In this document: one piece after another, positions 1-8,435 of the stretch | Layout: every line of letters begins with the position of its first letter | Numbering within the stretch: the stretch's first letter is position 1 | Notes under the pieces: model-generated | What the model was told of the DNA's origin: nothing | Database searches by the model: none | The model's input: the letters and a program-made list of their open reading frames with translations, nothing else | Position numbers and translations under genes: made by a program | NCBI GenBank assembly: GCA_964476705.1 | Contig: CAYZBM010000001.1 | Coordinates: 10,745 to 74,744 of the forward strand | From: CAYZBM01 sp964476705 | GTDB taxonomy: Bacteria; Pseudomonadota; Alphaproteobacteria; Rickettsiales; UBA6187 | Direction of reading: 5' to 3' | DNA length: 64,000 nucleotides

Positions 1-1
1 A

Positions 2-2791
2 AGCAACACTACCGTAGCTTCTACTACAAATGATGATTTAGAAGCATTAGATATTATAGGATTATACCATAGAATAGATGATTCTTCAGATAAGACTAAC
101 CTTATTCCAGAATATAAAGCTCTAAGAAAAAACATAGAAAACCTAATAAAAGATAAAGGTGAAGAGAGTTTTACTGAGCTACTAAATCTTATTACCTCTA
201 AGCAGACAGATTCTGCTAATAATATCTTATTAGCATACAACGATGTACATAATTTAATTAAGTATTATTTTACAGTCTTATTAAATAGTGACCAAACTAA
301 AATTAAAAAAGCTATATGTGATAAATATAGAGATATTGATAATCCAACCAATGAAAAGCTTATTAACAATAATTATACCCCAGAAGATATTGATGGAAGG
401 ATTATCATTACCCCAGTTGAGTATATAAAATTATTGATAAACATATATCGCATGACATATTTCAAAAAAGAAAAGTCTAGCTATTATGAAGCCAATATTT
501 TTAACAGCGAAATCGGAACAATTCAAGAAGACGTTATAAGTATTAAAGAACAAAAAAATGCTAATTTGCGTGAAAACAGAGAATTAGTAGATTTTTTAAA
601 TGCTGAAAAAGATAAGTCTACAACAACATCAACTCAAAGTACAACTTCAACCTCAAATGCTGGTGCCGCAGTCGCTACCGCATCGATCGCACCTACTTCT
701 GCAACTTCAACCGTAGCTGAATCTGTAACCTCTACAACTTCCCCTTCACCACAAGGAGCTGGAACAGCAAGTTCTACAACCGCATCTACTACAGATGACA
801 ACTTGGATTCTATGACTCCTTTAAATTTACTGAAGCATATTGATAATCATCCAGAAAACAAAGATAGATGTCTAGAAATATTAAAACAAAAATTAGAAGC
901 TATAATAAATAGTGGTACTGATTTATCTAATTTTATGGATTTATTACGTGAGATTGAGAAAGATAAAACTTCTACATCACAAAATGATGTTGATTTAGTA
1001 AAATATTATTTTACTGTCCTAGATAATAGCGATAATCAACAATTAAAAAATGCTATTTATGATAGATATAAAGGTTCCATTCATAACGATAATTTTTATG
1101 GATTTTTTAACGAATATCTAAAAGAAAATGATGGAAAAGAAGCAGCTAAAATAGTCCTATTATTTTGCCTAAAGTGCTTTAAAAGCGAAAAAGAAGCATT
1201 TACGTTTAGTAACCAAATGAATATAAACACTCTTTTCCAGAATGTTTGTGGCAAGATAGATCAGAAAACTTTAGTACTTGGAAAAAATTCTCTTGGTGAT
1301 GCTATTCTAAAAAATTTTTTATTACAAAAAGAAAATTTTGAAAAAGATATAGCCGATAATACAACTGCTAATAACTCAAGTTCTATTGGGGCTGCAGCAG
1401 CTACTACCAAAAGTATATCTAAAAGAAGAGTTCATTTTCCTGATAAGTTTCCAGAACCAAAATTATATGAAATAGTACCTCCTGAATATGATTATAATAT
1501 TAATAGTATTATTTCTGATGATGAGGAGGAGGAGTACGAAGAAGGTATTAAAAATACATCTACAGATATCGCTAACCTTACAATTCAAGGTTTAAGTTTT
1601 GCAAGTTCTCAGACAATGGCGTCAGCTGCAGATTCAAGTATAACGTCAACTTCTGCAGCTAAATTAACTAAAGAAAAATTAGACTTTTTTGCTCCAGTTA
1701 GCGAGATAAATTCTAGGCCTGCACCTAAAATTGAGGCTTTGCTAGTACCAACATTAACTCCACCTACTACAGCCGCCACTTCAAATGCCGGAGCTGCGGC
1801 TTCTACTTCTAGTACTACTTCAACAAATCCTAAAACAACCATCAAAAGACCTGAGCCTAGACCAAGCTTTGCAACCGCTTTGCCGGATCTACCACCCAAT
1901 CCAGGAACGGCAGCTACATCATCAACGCCGGCCCCAGCTTTAGCAAATCCTGCAAATATAATAGATAAAAATCAGTTCATAAGAGATATAATATTTGATC
2001 TTCTTAATAATGTTAACCTAACCAATCCAAAAGCCCCAAATAATCTTTATAATACTGCTGCTAAATATGTCGGCCAAGAAGAACAAATTAAAGCCACAGC
2101 CGCCGCAATAATTAATATTGTTAGAGATTATATTTTCTACGAAGAAATTCCTAGATATTTTGGTAATGAAAATACTATTAACCAAGTCTTGATAAATTTG
2201 ATACAAGATCCAAATGCCCCTACCTCACAAATATCCTTTAAACATTTATTAATGCAAAGATTAGTCGATAATTTAGATAGAGCTGGTAGTCTTAAAGATG
2301 ATAAACCAACAGCTCCTTACCCTGGTATTGGCGCTACTGTTACAGCAGTTCAATTAGATAAAGGAGATGGAAGAGGATTACAAATATTTTACCAAGTTAC
2401 ATCTGTTATTCACGGAGGGCCAGCATTTAATGTCGGCTTAAAGGAAGGAGAGATATTAAGTCACATTAAAAATGCAGATGGTACAAAAGGAGATGACTTA
2501 AATAATCCCGAAATTATTAAAGGTACCTTTAGACAATTTACCTCTAAATCCATTAATTTTGTGGTATTAGACAAGAATCTACAAGAAAAAAATATAACTT
2601 CCGGTCGCAATCTAATCGATGCCAATGCACTTGACGAACATAGACAACCAAAACCTTGCGTAAAAAACTATAAACCTCAAGATTTTGCAATAACTCAAGT
2701 AAGAGCAGTAACTCCTGGATCACTTGAAGATACCTATGCCAAAAGTTTGGGAGCTAACAGTCCTATATTAGATTCCACTTTTTTCGGCTAA
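2..2791 (+). CDS. Repetitive Ser/Thr/Ala-rich PDZ-domain protein, 5' truncated by the window edge
   Basis: The reading frame is open from base 2, so the TTG at 434 is not the real start and the gene begins before the window. Visible parts in order: a roughly 100-residue helical module (about 29-340); Ser/Thr/Ala linkers; a second diverged copy of that module (about 791-1085) with the shared block KYYFTVL; a basic patch KRRVHF at 1421-1438 followed by an acidic run near 1520-1545; more low-complexity linker; and a C-terminal PDZ-like domain (about 2320-2590, with a GGPAFNVGLKEGE loop). No membrane segment is seen in the visible part. Protein-binding architecture and eukaryote-like linkers suggest an exported or surface protein of a host-associated bacterium, but that is inference. 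I do not recognise a named family. Confidence 0.75.
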   Translation, partial: SNTTVASTTNDDLEALDIIGLYHRIDDSSDKTNLIPEYKALRKNIENLIKDKGEESFTELLNLITSKQTDSANNILLAYNDVHNLIKYYFTVLLNSDQTKIKKAICDKYRDIDNPTNEKLINNNYTPEDIDGRIIITPVEYIKLLINIYRMTYFKKEKSSYYEANIFNSEIGTIQEDVISIKEQKNANLRENRELVDFLNAEKDKSTTTSTQSTTSTSNAGAAVATASIAPTSATSTVAESVTSTTSPSPQGAGTASSTTASTTDDNLDSMTPLNLLKHIDNHPENKDRCLEILKQKLEAIINSGTDLSNFMDLLREIEKDKTSTSQNDVDLVKYYFTVLDNSDNQQLKNAIYDRYKGSIHNDNFYGFFNEYLKENDGKEAAKIVLLFCLKCFKSEKEAFTFSNQMNINTLFQNVCGKIDQKTLVLGKNSLGDAILKNFLLQKENFEKDIADNTTANNSSSIGAAAATTKSISKRRVHFPDKFPEPKLYEIVPPEYDYNINSIISDDEEEEYEEGIKNTSTDIANLTIQGLSFASSQTMASAADSSITSTSAAKLTKEKLDFFAPVSEINSRPAPKIEALLVPTLTPPTTAATSNAGAAASTSSTTSTNPKTTIKRPEPRPSFATALPDLPPNPGTAATSSTPAPALANPANIIDKNQFIRDIIFDLLNNVNLTNPKAPNNLYNTAAKYVGQEEQIKATAAAIINIVRDYIFYEEIPRYFGNENTINQVLINLIQDPNAPTSQISFKHLLMQRLVDNLDRAGSLKDDKPTAPYPGIGATVTAVQLDKGDGRGLQIFYQVTSVIHGGPAFNVGLKEGEILSHIKNADGTKGDDLNNPEIIKGTFRQFTSKSINFVVLDKNLQEKNITSGRNLIDANALDEHRQPKPCVKNYKPQDFAITQVRAVTPGSLEDTYAKSLGANSPILDSTFFG

Positions 2792-2811
2792 TAATCATCA
2801 TCCACCTACCC

Positions 2812-2829
2812 TTTTTGCCCTGGCAAAAA
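2812..2829. terminator. Possible terminator hairpin after the PDZ gene
   Basis: A short stem, TTTTTGC paired with GCAAAAA around a CCTG loop, lies about 20 bases after the stop codon. The A/T flanks could act in either direction. The stem is short, so this is a weak call. Confidence 0.35.
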
Positions 2830-3039
2830 TTCCCTTGCTAAATAACCTTGATCGGCCTATAAAACATTTTAAAAAATATAGTAGATAAATAGTAGATCAC
2901 TGATCTGCTAATCGTATTTACTTATAGTATAATAATTAATCATTTCTATGATGCTACATATCCTGAAATAACATATTCTTATGTTTTGTTCAGGATCCAC
3001 ATCAATATAGACCAATATTTAAGGGTAATATTTAAGATC

Positions 3040-4200
3040 ATGAAACCACAAATAAAACCAAATAATCCTTGTTTTTCATCAGGTCCTTGTGCTAAACGCC
3101 CAGGCTGGAGTCTAGATGCTTTAAAAGATGCACCTATTGGTAGGTCGCACCGGGCTAAAGTTGGTAAAGTAAAATTACAAGAAGTAATTGACCGTACCCG
3201 TAAAATCTTGAGGATTCCTGAAGATTATTTAATTGGTATTGTTCCTGGTTCTGACACTGGGGCTGTTGAGATGGCTTTATGGAATTTATTGGGCGAACGC
3301 GGAGTTGATGTTTGTTCATGGGAAAGTTTTGGCGAAGGCTGGGTAACAGATGTACAAAAACAATTAAAACTTGATGATATTCGTAGTTTTAAAGTAAAAT
3401 ATGGGCAATTGCCTGATTTATCGATGGTAAATACCCATAGAGACGTTGTATTTACGTGGAATGGCACAACTTCTGGAGTTAAAGTTCCTGATGGTAATTG
3501 GATCGATAAAGGTCGTTCAGGCCTTACTATTTGCGATGCAACCAGCGCTGTATTTGCTATGGATTTACCTTGGGATAAATTAGATGTAACTACCTGGTCG
3601 TGGCAAAAAGTTATGGGCGGCGAAGGCGCACACGGAATGTTAGTATTGTCTAAAAGAGCGGTTAAACGCTTAGAAAGCTACCAACCACGTTGGCCATTAC
3701 CAAAAATCTTTAGACTTACTAAATCAGGTAAAGTTATGGAAGAAATCTTTAGAGGCGATACTATTAATACACCTTCTATGCTTTGTGTTGAAGATGCTTT
3801 AGATGGCTTAAAATGGGCCGAAGAAATTGGCGGTTTACCTGCATTAATTAAACGTTCAGAAAATAATTTGAATATTATTAAAGAATGGGTTAAAAACTCT
3901 AGCTGGATTGATTTTTTAGCAGAAAAGAACGAAACTATATCTAATACTTCAATCTGTTTACATATAGTAGACCCAGATTACCTAAAATTATCTCCGGAAG
4001 CCCAAGCTGATGGAATAAAAAAAATCACTTCTCTTCTTGAAAGCGAAAAAGTTGCTTATGATATAGCTTCCTATCGCGATGCTCCTTCTGGCCTTAGAAT
4101 TTGGGGCGGAGCTACAGTTGAAACTAGTGATGTAGAAAAATTACTCCCATGGCTTGATTGGGCGTTTAACGAGGTAAAAACAAAACTAATTCAAAACTAA
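3040..4200 (+). CDS. serC: Phosphoserine aminotransferase
   Basis: PLP-dependent class V aminotransferase that converts 3-phosphohydroxypyruvate plus glutamate to phosphoserine plus 2-oxoglutarate in cytosolic serine synthesis. The N-terminal [15 protein letters not shown] and the SHRAKVGK block are typical of the alphaproteobacterial form. The PLP lysine is in [13 protein letters not shown], and the R(G)DTINTPSML segment follows. I chose the ATG at 3040, giving 386 residues, because the frame upstream (a TTG at 2986) adds 18 residues that do not look like the family. serA follows after 53 bases, so the two steps are probably co-transcribed. Serine synthesis genes are absent from most strictly intracellular Rickettsia, so this genome is less reduced. 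Confidence 0.95.
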   Translation: MKPQIKPNNPCFSSGPCAKRPGWSLDALKDAPIGRSHRAKVGKVKLQEVIDRTRKILRIPEDYLIGIVPGSDTGAVEMALWNLLGERGVDVCSWESFGEGWVTDVQKQLKLDDIRSFKVKYGQLPDLSMVNTHRDVVFTWNGTTSGVKVPDGNWIDKGRSGLTICDATSAVFAMDLPWDKLDVTTWSWQKVMGGEGAHGMLVLSKRAVKRLESYQPRWPLPKIFRLTKSGKVMEEIFRGDTINTPSMLCVEDALDGLKWAEEIGGLPALIKRSENNLNIIKEWVKNSSWIDFLAEKNETISNTSICLHIVDPDYLKLSPEAQADGIKKITSLLESEKVAYDIASYRDAPSGLRIWGGATVETSDVEKLLPWLDWAFNEVKTKLIQN

Positions 4201-4253
4201 AAACTTGATTAAAATTTATTGTTAAAAGAAAAAAGAATTTAAGGAAGAAAAAA

Positions 4254-5831
4254 ATGCCTACAGTATTAATAGCGGATAAAATGAGTCCAAGAGCGGCAGA
4301 AGTTTTTGCTGAAAATAATATTAAAGTTGACATTAAAACTGGTTTAACTGAAGACGAGATTTGCAAAATAATCCATGATTATGATGGAGTTGCAGTTCGT
4401 TCTTCAACTAAGATTACTGAAAAGATTTTATCTCTAGGTAAAAAATTAAAAGTAGTTGGTAGAGCTGGTATCGGTATTGACAATGTTGATAAAAATGCTG
4501 CAACTAAATATGGCGTTGTCGTGATGAACACCCCATTTGGTAATTCAATAACTACTGCCGAACATTCAATTGCTATGTTATTGTCATTAGCTCGCCAAAT
4601 CCCAGTAGCCAACGCTTCAACCCATGACAGTAAATGGGAAAAAAATAGATTTATGGGCGTTGAAGTTGCAAGTAAAACCTTAGGCCTTATTGGCTGCGGT
4701 AATATTGGCGCAATAGTTGCAGATAGAGCGCAAGGTTTAAAAATGAAAGTAATTGCTTACGATCCATTTTTAAATGAAGAAAGAGCTAAAGAGCTAAATG
4801 TTGAAAAAATTGAACTGGCTGAATTATTAAAAAGAAGTGATTTTATCTCATTACATACTCCTCTTAACGAGCAAACTAAAAATATTTTAAACGCCACTAC
4901 TTTAAAACAAACTAAAAAAGGCGTCAGAATTATTAACTGCGCAAGGGGCGGTTTAATTGTAGAAAAAGATTTAAAAGAAGCAATTCTATCTGGTCATGTT
5001 GCAGGCGCTGCTCTTGATGTATTTGAAGAAGAGCCAGCAGTAAATAATATTCTATTTGGTATGGAGCAAGTTGTTTGTACTCCCCATTTAGGGGCCTCAA
5101 CTTCTGAAGCCCAAGAAAATGTAGCTATTCAAGTAGCTGAACAAATGGCTGATTATTTAAATAATGGCACTGTAACTAATGCCGTAAATATACCATCTGT
5201 CTCTGCTGAAGATGCAGTTAAATTAAAACCTTATTTATTATTAGGCGAACAGCTTGGTGATTTTTGTGGGCAAATAGTAAGTAGTGCTATTAAAACTATC
5301 ACTATCGAATATGAAGGTGATGTTTCGGCTTTAAATATTAAACCAATATCTGCAGTAATTTTAAAAGGCGTTTTAAGTCATAATATTGACTCAGTAAATA
5401 TGATTAACGCTCCAGTTATTGCCAAAAGCCGTGGTATTGAAGTTAAAGAAATCCGTAATGATAAAAAACAAACTTATCAAACTTTAATTAAAGTAACCGT
5501 AACTAGCGACAAAGATGTCGACTATGTTTCTGGAACTTTATTTAATGGCGACAAACCAAGAATAGTAGAAGTAAATACCGTAAAATTAGAAGCTAGTCTT
5601 AATGGTAAAATGTTGTATATTAACAATGAAGATAAACCAGGCTTAATTGGTAATTTAGGCAAATTGCTAGGTGATGCTAAAATAAATATTGCTAATTTTC
5701 ATTTAGGACGTAATGATAAAAAAAGCGGTGCTTTAGCTTTACTTGAAATTGACAATGATATTAATGAAGCTTTATTAGGATCAATTGGTAAATTACCTAG
5801 TGTTACATGCGTAAAATTACTTAAATTTTAG
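4254..5831 (+). CDS. serA: D-3-phosphoglycerate dehydrogenase
   Basis: Catalyses NAD-dependent oxidation of 3-phosphoglycerate to 3-phosphohydroxypyruvate, the first step of serine synthesis and the one before SerC. At 525 residues this is the long form: substrate and Rossmann domains (GLIGCGNIG around residue 145), catalytic Arg in NCARGG, Glu in VFEEEP and His in TPHLGAST, then an intervening domain and a C-terminal ACT domain (starting near residue 450, NNEDKPGLIGNLG) that in this family binds serine for feedback control. A good ribosome site (AAGGAAG) lies about 8 bases before the ATG. Confidence 0.96.
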   Translation: MPTVLIADKMSPRAAEVFAENNIKVDIKTGLTEDEICKIIHDYDGVAVRSSTKITEKILSLGKKLKVVGRAGIGIDNVDKNAATKYGVVVMNTPFGNSITTAEHSIAMLLSLARQIPVANASTHDSKWEKNRFMGVEVASKTLGLIGCGNIGAIVADRAQGLKMKVIAYDPFLNEERAKELNVEKIELAELLKRSDFISLHTPLNEQTKNILNATTLKQTKKGVRIINCARGGLIVEKDLKEAILSGHVAGAALDVFEEEPAVNNILFGMEQVVCTPHLGASTSEAQENVAIQVAEQMADYLNNGTVTNAVNIPSVSAEDAVKLKPYLLLGEQLGDFCGQIVSSAIKTITIEYEGDVSALNIKPISAVILKGVLSHNIDSVNMINAPVIAKSRGIEVKEIRNDKKQTYQTLIKVTVTSDKDVDYVSGTLFNGDKPRIVEVNTVKLEASLNGKMLYINNEDKPGLIGNLGKLLGDAKINIANFHLGRNDKKSGALALLEIDNDINEALLGSIGKLPSVTCVKLLKF

Positions 5832-5862
5832 TGAATTATAATAACATAAATATATATTACTT

Positions 5863-6207
5863 ATGACTATTGGAACTAAACTATATACTAAGCTTTTTGG
5901 ATTGCTTGTAGGTAAGGATAAATTTGGTAATTCTTACTATACTGGCAAGCGTACTGATAGCTTTGGCCGCAAAAAAAGATGGGTAATCTATAAAGGTAAA
6001 AATGATCCAACTATAGTTCCGCCAGCTTGGCATGGTTGGTTACATTATACTACTGACAAAATTCTAAATGATAATTATGCTTGGCAGAAAGATGCTATGC
6101 CTAATCAAACTGGAACTAAAAATGCTTACCTACCTAAGGGACATGTACTTAAAGGTGGGCATAGAGCTAAAGCTACTGGTGATTATCAAGCATGGAGACC
6201 AGAATAA
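5863..6207 (+). CDS. NDUFA12-family complex I accessory protein
   Basis: A 114-residue protein matching the B17.2/NDUFA12 family, a supernumerary subunit of respiratory NADH:ubiquinone oxidoreductase found in mitochondria and alphaproteobacteria. Visible hallmarks are GNSYYTGKRTDSFGRKKRWV, an IVPPAWHGWLHY block (the PPxWHxWLH motif) and the C-terminal YQAWRPE. It follows serA by 31 bases and precedes mlaD. The NDUFA12-mlaD-DUF2155 order is a known alphaproteobacterial neighbourhood and is one of the better taxonomic clues in the window. Confidence 0.93.
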   Translation: MTIGTKLYTKLFGLLVGKDKFGNSYYTGKRTDSFGRKKRWVIYKGKNDPTIVPPAWHGWLHYTTDKILNDNYAWQKDAMPNQTGTKNAYLPKGHVLKGGHRAKATGDYQAWRPE

Positions 6208-6261
6208 TTCAATTATTTAAGTTTAATATAAATGCTACTTTAACATTAGAATGGACCAAAT

Positions 6262-6771
6262 ATGAAGCAGAATTTTATTGAAACTTTAATTGGGGCCGTA
6301 GTTATAGCGGTTGCATTATTTTTTGTGTATATTGCTTATCAAAGTGGTAATATTGGCCAGAGAATGAATGGTTATCTAATCCAAGCTAAATTTAATGAAA
6401 TCGGCGGAATTTCAGTTGGCAGTGATGTAAGGGTCGGCGGAGTAAAAATTGGGACAGTAACACAGCAAAATATCGATCCTAAAACCTATCAAGTAATCTT
6501 AAGTTTTGACATTAAAAAAGATATAAAATTACCAACAGATAGCTCAGCGGCGGTAGTTAGTGACGGTTTACTTGGCGGTAAATATATAGCACTTATGCCA
6601 GGAGCTGATGATGAAATGCTTCAAAATAATGGAACTATTGAAGTTACCCAAGATTCAATCAATCTTGAATCTTTAATTGGTAAATTTGCCTTTGGTAGCG
6701 TAAATGATTCCAAAAAAACTGACAATAAGTCCTCAAATAATCCTGAAAATAACAATGTCGAAAAAGAATAG
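6262..6771 (+). CDS. mlaD: MlaD-type phospholipid transport protein (MCE domain)
   Basis: A 169-residue inner-membrane-anchored periplasmic protein with one N-terminal transmembrane helix (about residues 7-27) followed by a single MCE domain (AKFNEIGGISVGSDVRVGGVKIG, listed here as its key glycines and valines; then LLGGKYIALMPG). MlaD forms the hexameric lipid-binding ring of the Mla ABC system, which moves phospholipids between the membranes. No mlaE or mlaF gene is next to it. The last 17 bases overlap the next gene, which suggests translational coupling. Confidence 0.92.
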   Translation: MKQNFIETLIGAVVIAVALFFVYIAYQSGNIGQRMNGYLIQAKFNEIGGISVGSDVRVGGVKIGTVTQQNIDPKTYQVILSFDIKKDIKLPTDSSAAVVSDGLLGGKYIALMPGADDEMLQNNGTIEVTQDSINLESLIGKFAFGSVNDSKKTDNKSSNNPENNNVEKE

Positions 6772-7411
6772 TTTAAGATTAGTATTCAATATCTTAATTA
6801 TCGGAATTTTTGCTCTGGTAACCTCCCCTTTGCTAGCGCAAGAGTTGCCAGAATCAAATGAATATGATTCTAGCCCTGAAGAATCGCAAATAACTCCCCA
6901 TGAACCGCTAGTAGTTCCAGATCAACCAATTCAAAACATTGAAAATATTAAAGACATTAAAGATAAATCTAACCAAACTAATAATGTCCTAAATAAAATT
7001 GATTCAAAAACAGAGTCGCTAAATAATGAAATAAGCATAATTCAAGATAATTATACCAACCACGGTTTATTTCAGGCATTAAATAAAATTACTACAAAAA
7101 TTTCCAAGCTCGATATAGAAGTTAAAAATACTAATCCTAATAATAACAAAGATACCAAAACTAGTAGCGAAGTTAAAATAAACAATAATACACAATTAGT
7201 TAAGTTTGGTAATTTAGAAATTACCTTACATAAATGTTGGCAAGCAAAAGCTGATGAAGAACCAGAAAGCAAAGCTCTAATTGAAGTTTGGGAACAAGTA
7301 CCTGGCGAAGAAAAAAAGCAAATCTTCTTTGGTTGGATGTTCGCCTCCTCTCCTGCCATTTCGGCAATCGAACATCCGATTTATGATTTAAGTTTGATTA
7401 AGTGTTATTAG
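6755..7411 (+). CDS. DUF2155 domain protein, exported
   Basis: I place the start at the ATG at 6755, which gives 218 residues and a clean signal peptide (basic KK, hydrophobic stretch, then LLAQE as the likely cleavage region). The frame is open further upstream, but that part is translated out of frame over mlaD and looks random. The middle is a hydrophilic, Asn/Ser-rich linker. The C-terminal 75 residues are the DUF2155 domain, with LVKFGNLEITLHKCW, the FGWMFASSPAIS motif, EHPIYD and a terminal Cys. The role is unknown. Gene order with mlaD and NDUFA12 suggests an envelope function. Confidence 0.85.
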   Translation: MSKKNSLRLVFNILIIGIFALVTSPLLAQELPESNEYDSSPEESQITPHEPLVVPDQPIQNIENIKDIKDKSNQTNNVLNKIDSKTESLNNEISIIQDNYTNHGLFQALNKITTKISKLDIEVKNTNPNNNKDTKTSSEVKINNNTQLVKFGNLEITLHKCWQAKADEEPESKALIEVWEQVPGEEKKQIFFGWMFASSPAISAIEHPIYDLSLIKCY

Positions 7412-7456
7412 TAGTCGTATAACCCATTTAAGAAAAATATTTTTATCATTCCCTCT

Positions 7457-7713
7457 CCGTCATGCCGGTTCCTATATTTTCCCAAAATATTTTAATATTT
7501 TGTAGGAAAATAAGGAGACCGGTACCCACATCAAGAGATAATCGGTTAATTAATTACAATCCAAATAAGTTAAGGGCATAAAAGTACTCTTATCTTTTAT
7601 TTTAGGTTCAAAACCAACTAAAGCTCAGGCCTAAAAATGGGTCCCGGTCTCCTTATTTTTAGGGCAAAATATTAAAATATTTTACCCTAAAAATATAGGA
7701 ACCGGGATGACGG
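7457..7713. repeat. Two-armed inverted-repeat element (MITE-like or palindromic element)
   Basis: The 400-base gap after the DUF2155 gene holds two long inverted arms, 7457-7527 and 7639-7713, separated by about 110 bases without a reading frame. Both outer ends read CCGTCATnCCGGTTCC. Each arm is itself a near-palindrome: CCGG ends, an AAAATATTTTAATATTTT-like centre, and a GGAGACCGG inner boundary. The arms differ by a few substitutions and small indels. No transposase is present. The form resembles small non-autonomous or rickettsial palindromic elements, though I cannot assign a family. Confidence 0.75.
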
Positions 7714-7812
7714 ATTTTTGATTATCATATAAATTTTATCAAATATTATTTGCATTATATATTCACAATTTATATAATTTGTTTTGAGGGAATAATTATA
7801 TGAGAATCAAAA

Positions 7813-8153
7813 ATGACATGTATTGTTATGCCCCTTGCAGACTTCAAAAAAAATTGCAAAAAAATATTTTCAAGTAATGAGTTAAATGCTTTTACTGATT
7901 ATATAGCTGAAAATCCCACCAGAGGAGTAATTATTCCAGGAACAGGAGGAGTAAGAAAAGTTAGATGGAAGGCTAAAAATAAAGGTAAAAGTGGCGGTGC
8001 CAGAGTAATTTATTATTATTGCAATAAAAGAGTAAAATTTATCTCCTTAACATATATTCTAAAAATAATATTAGTGATATAAGTGAAAAAAATAAAAAAA
8101 CCTATCGTAGTGTATTAAAAGAATTAAAGGTAATTTATGACAAAAAAAAATAA
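7813..8153 (+). pseudogene. RelE/HigB-family toxin, frameshifted
   Basis: The N-terminal part reads as a RelE/HigB-type mRNA-interferase toxin with the same PGTGGxRKxRW and GGxRVIYYY blocks as the intact toxin at 41673-42008. The first frame runs into unrelated residues and stops at 8082. If one base is restored near 8052, the frame continues as IYSKNNISD...KKK and stops at 8151-8153, matching the C-terminus of the intact paralogue in style and length. I therefore call it a toxin broken by a one-base deletion. The alternative is a sequencing error at this point. Confidence 0.75.
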
Positions 8154-8307
8154 TCTAAAAAAAGCTGCTCTTAAGAAAAAACCTAAAATGAATGCCCTAG
8201 AAAAAAGTATTCTTAAGGGCTTAAAAGAAATTATACTCATTGAAAAAGGCATATTAACTGAAAAAGATGGTGTTACTATATATAAGTATCCAGCATCAAA
8301 GGCATAG
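8137..8307 (+). pseudogene. Antitoxin remnant partnered with the broken toxin
   Basis: A 56-codon frame starts with ATG 17 bases before the end of the toxin frame, the usual toxin-first arrangement. The residues ALEKSILKGLKEI and the following KGILTEKDG resemble the N-terminal helix of XRE-type antitoxins of this family, but the frame stops before any helix-turn-helix. The intact antitoxin at 41375-41668 is 97 residues and has that domain. This is probably a truncated antitoxin. It could also be a short intact gene of unknown function. Confidence 0.5.
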
Positions 8308-8435
8308 TTTAGTATTTCCGCTGCTTTAAAAGCCTTGAAGACGAAGCTAAATTTATCAAATTAGAAATAATCTTAATAATGGACCATTAAAACAAGTTCA
8401 TGGCGTAAAAATGTCCAAGACATTACTTGAATATT

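Noticed and set aside
1609..1899. Long minus-strand frame inside the PDZ gene
   Set aside because: It is antisense to a Ser/Thr/Ala linker; the repetitive codons of the real gene keep the opposite strand open. No ribosome site or family match.
2986..3039. TTG start extending serC by 18 residues
   Set aside because: The added residues do not resemble the family N-terminus, and the ATG at 3040 gives the expected length.
8308..8435. Frame around 8373-8480 after the antitoxin remnant
   Set aside because: It is short, has no ribosome site, overlaps the opposite-strand gene, and matches nothing I recognise.
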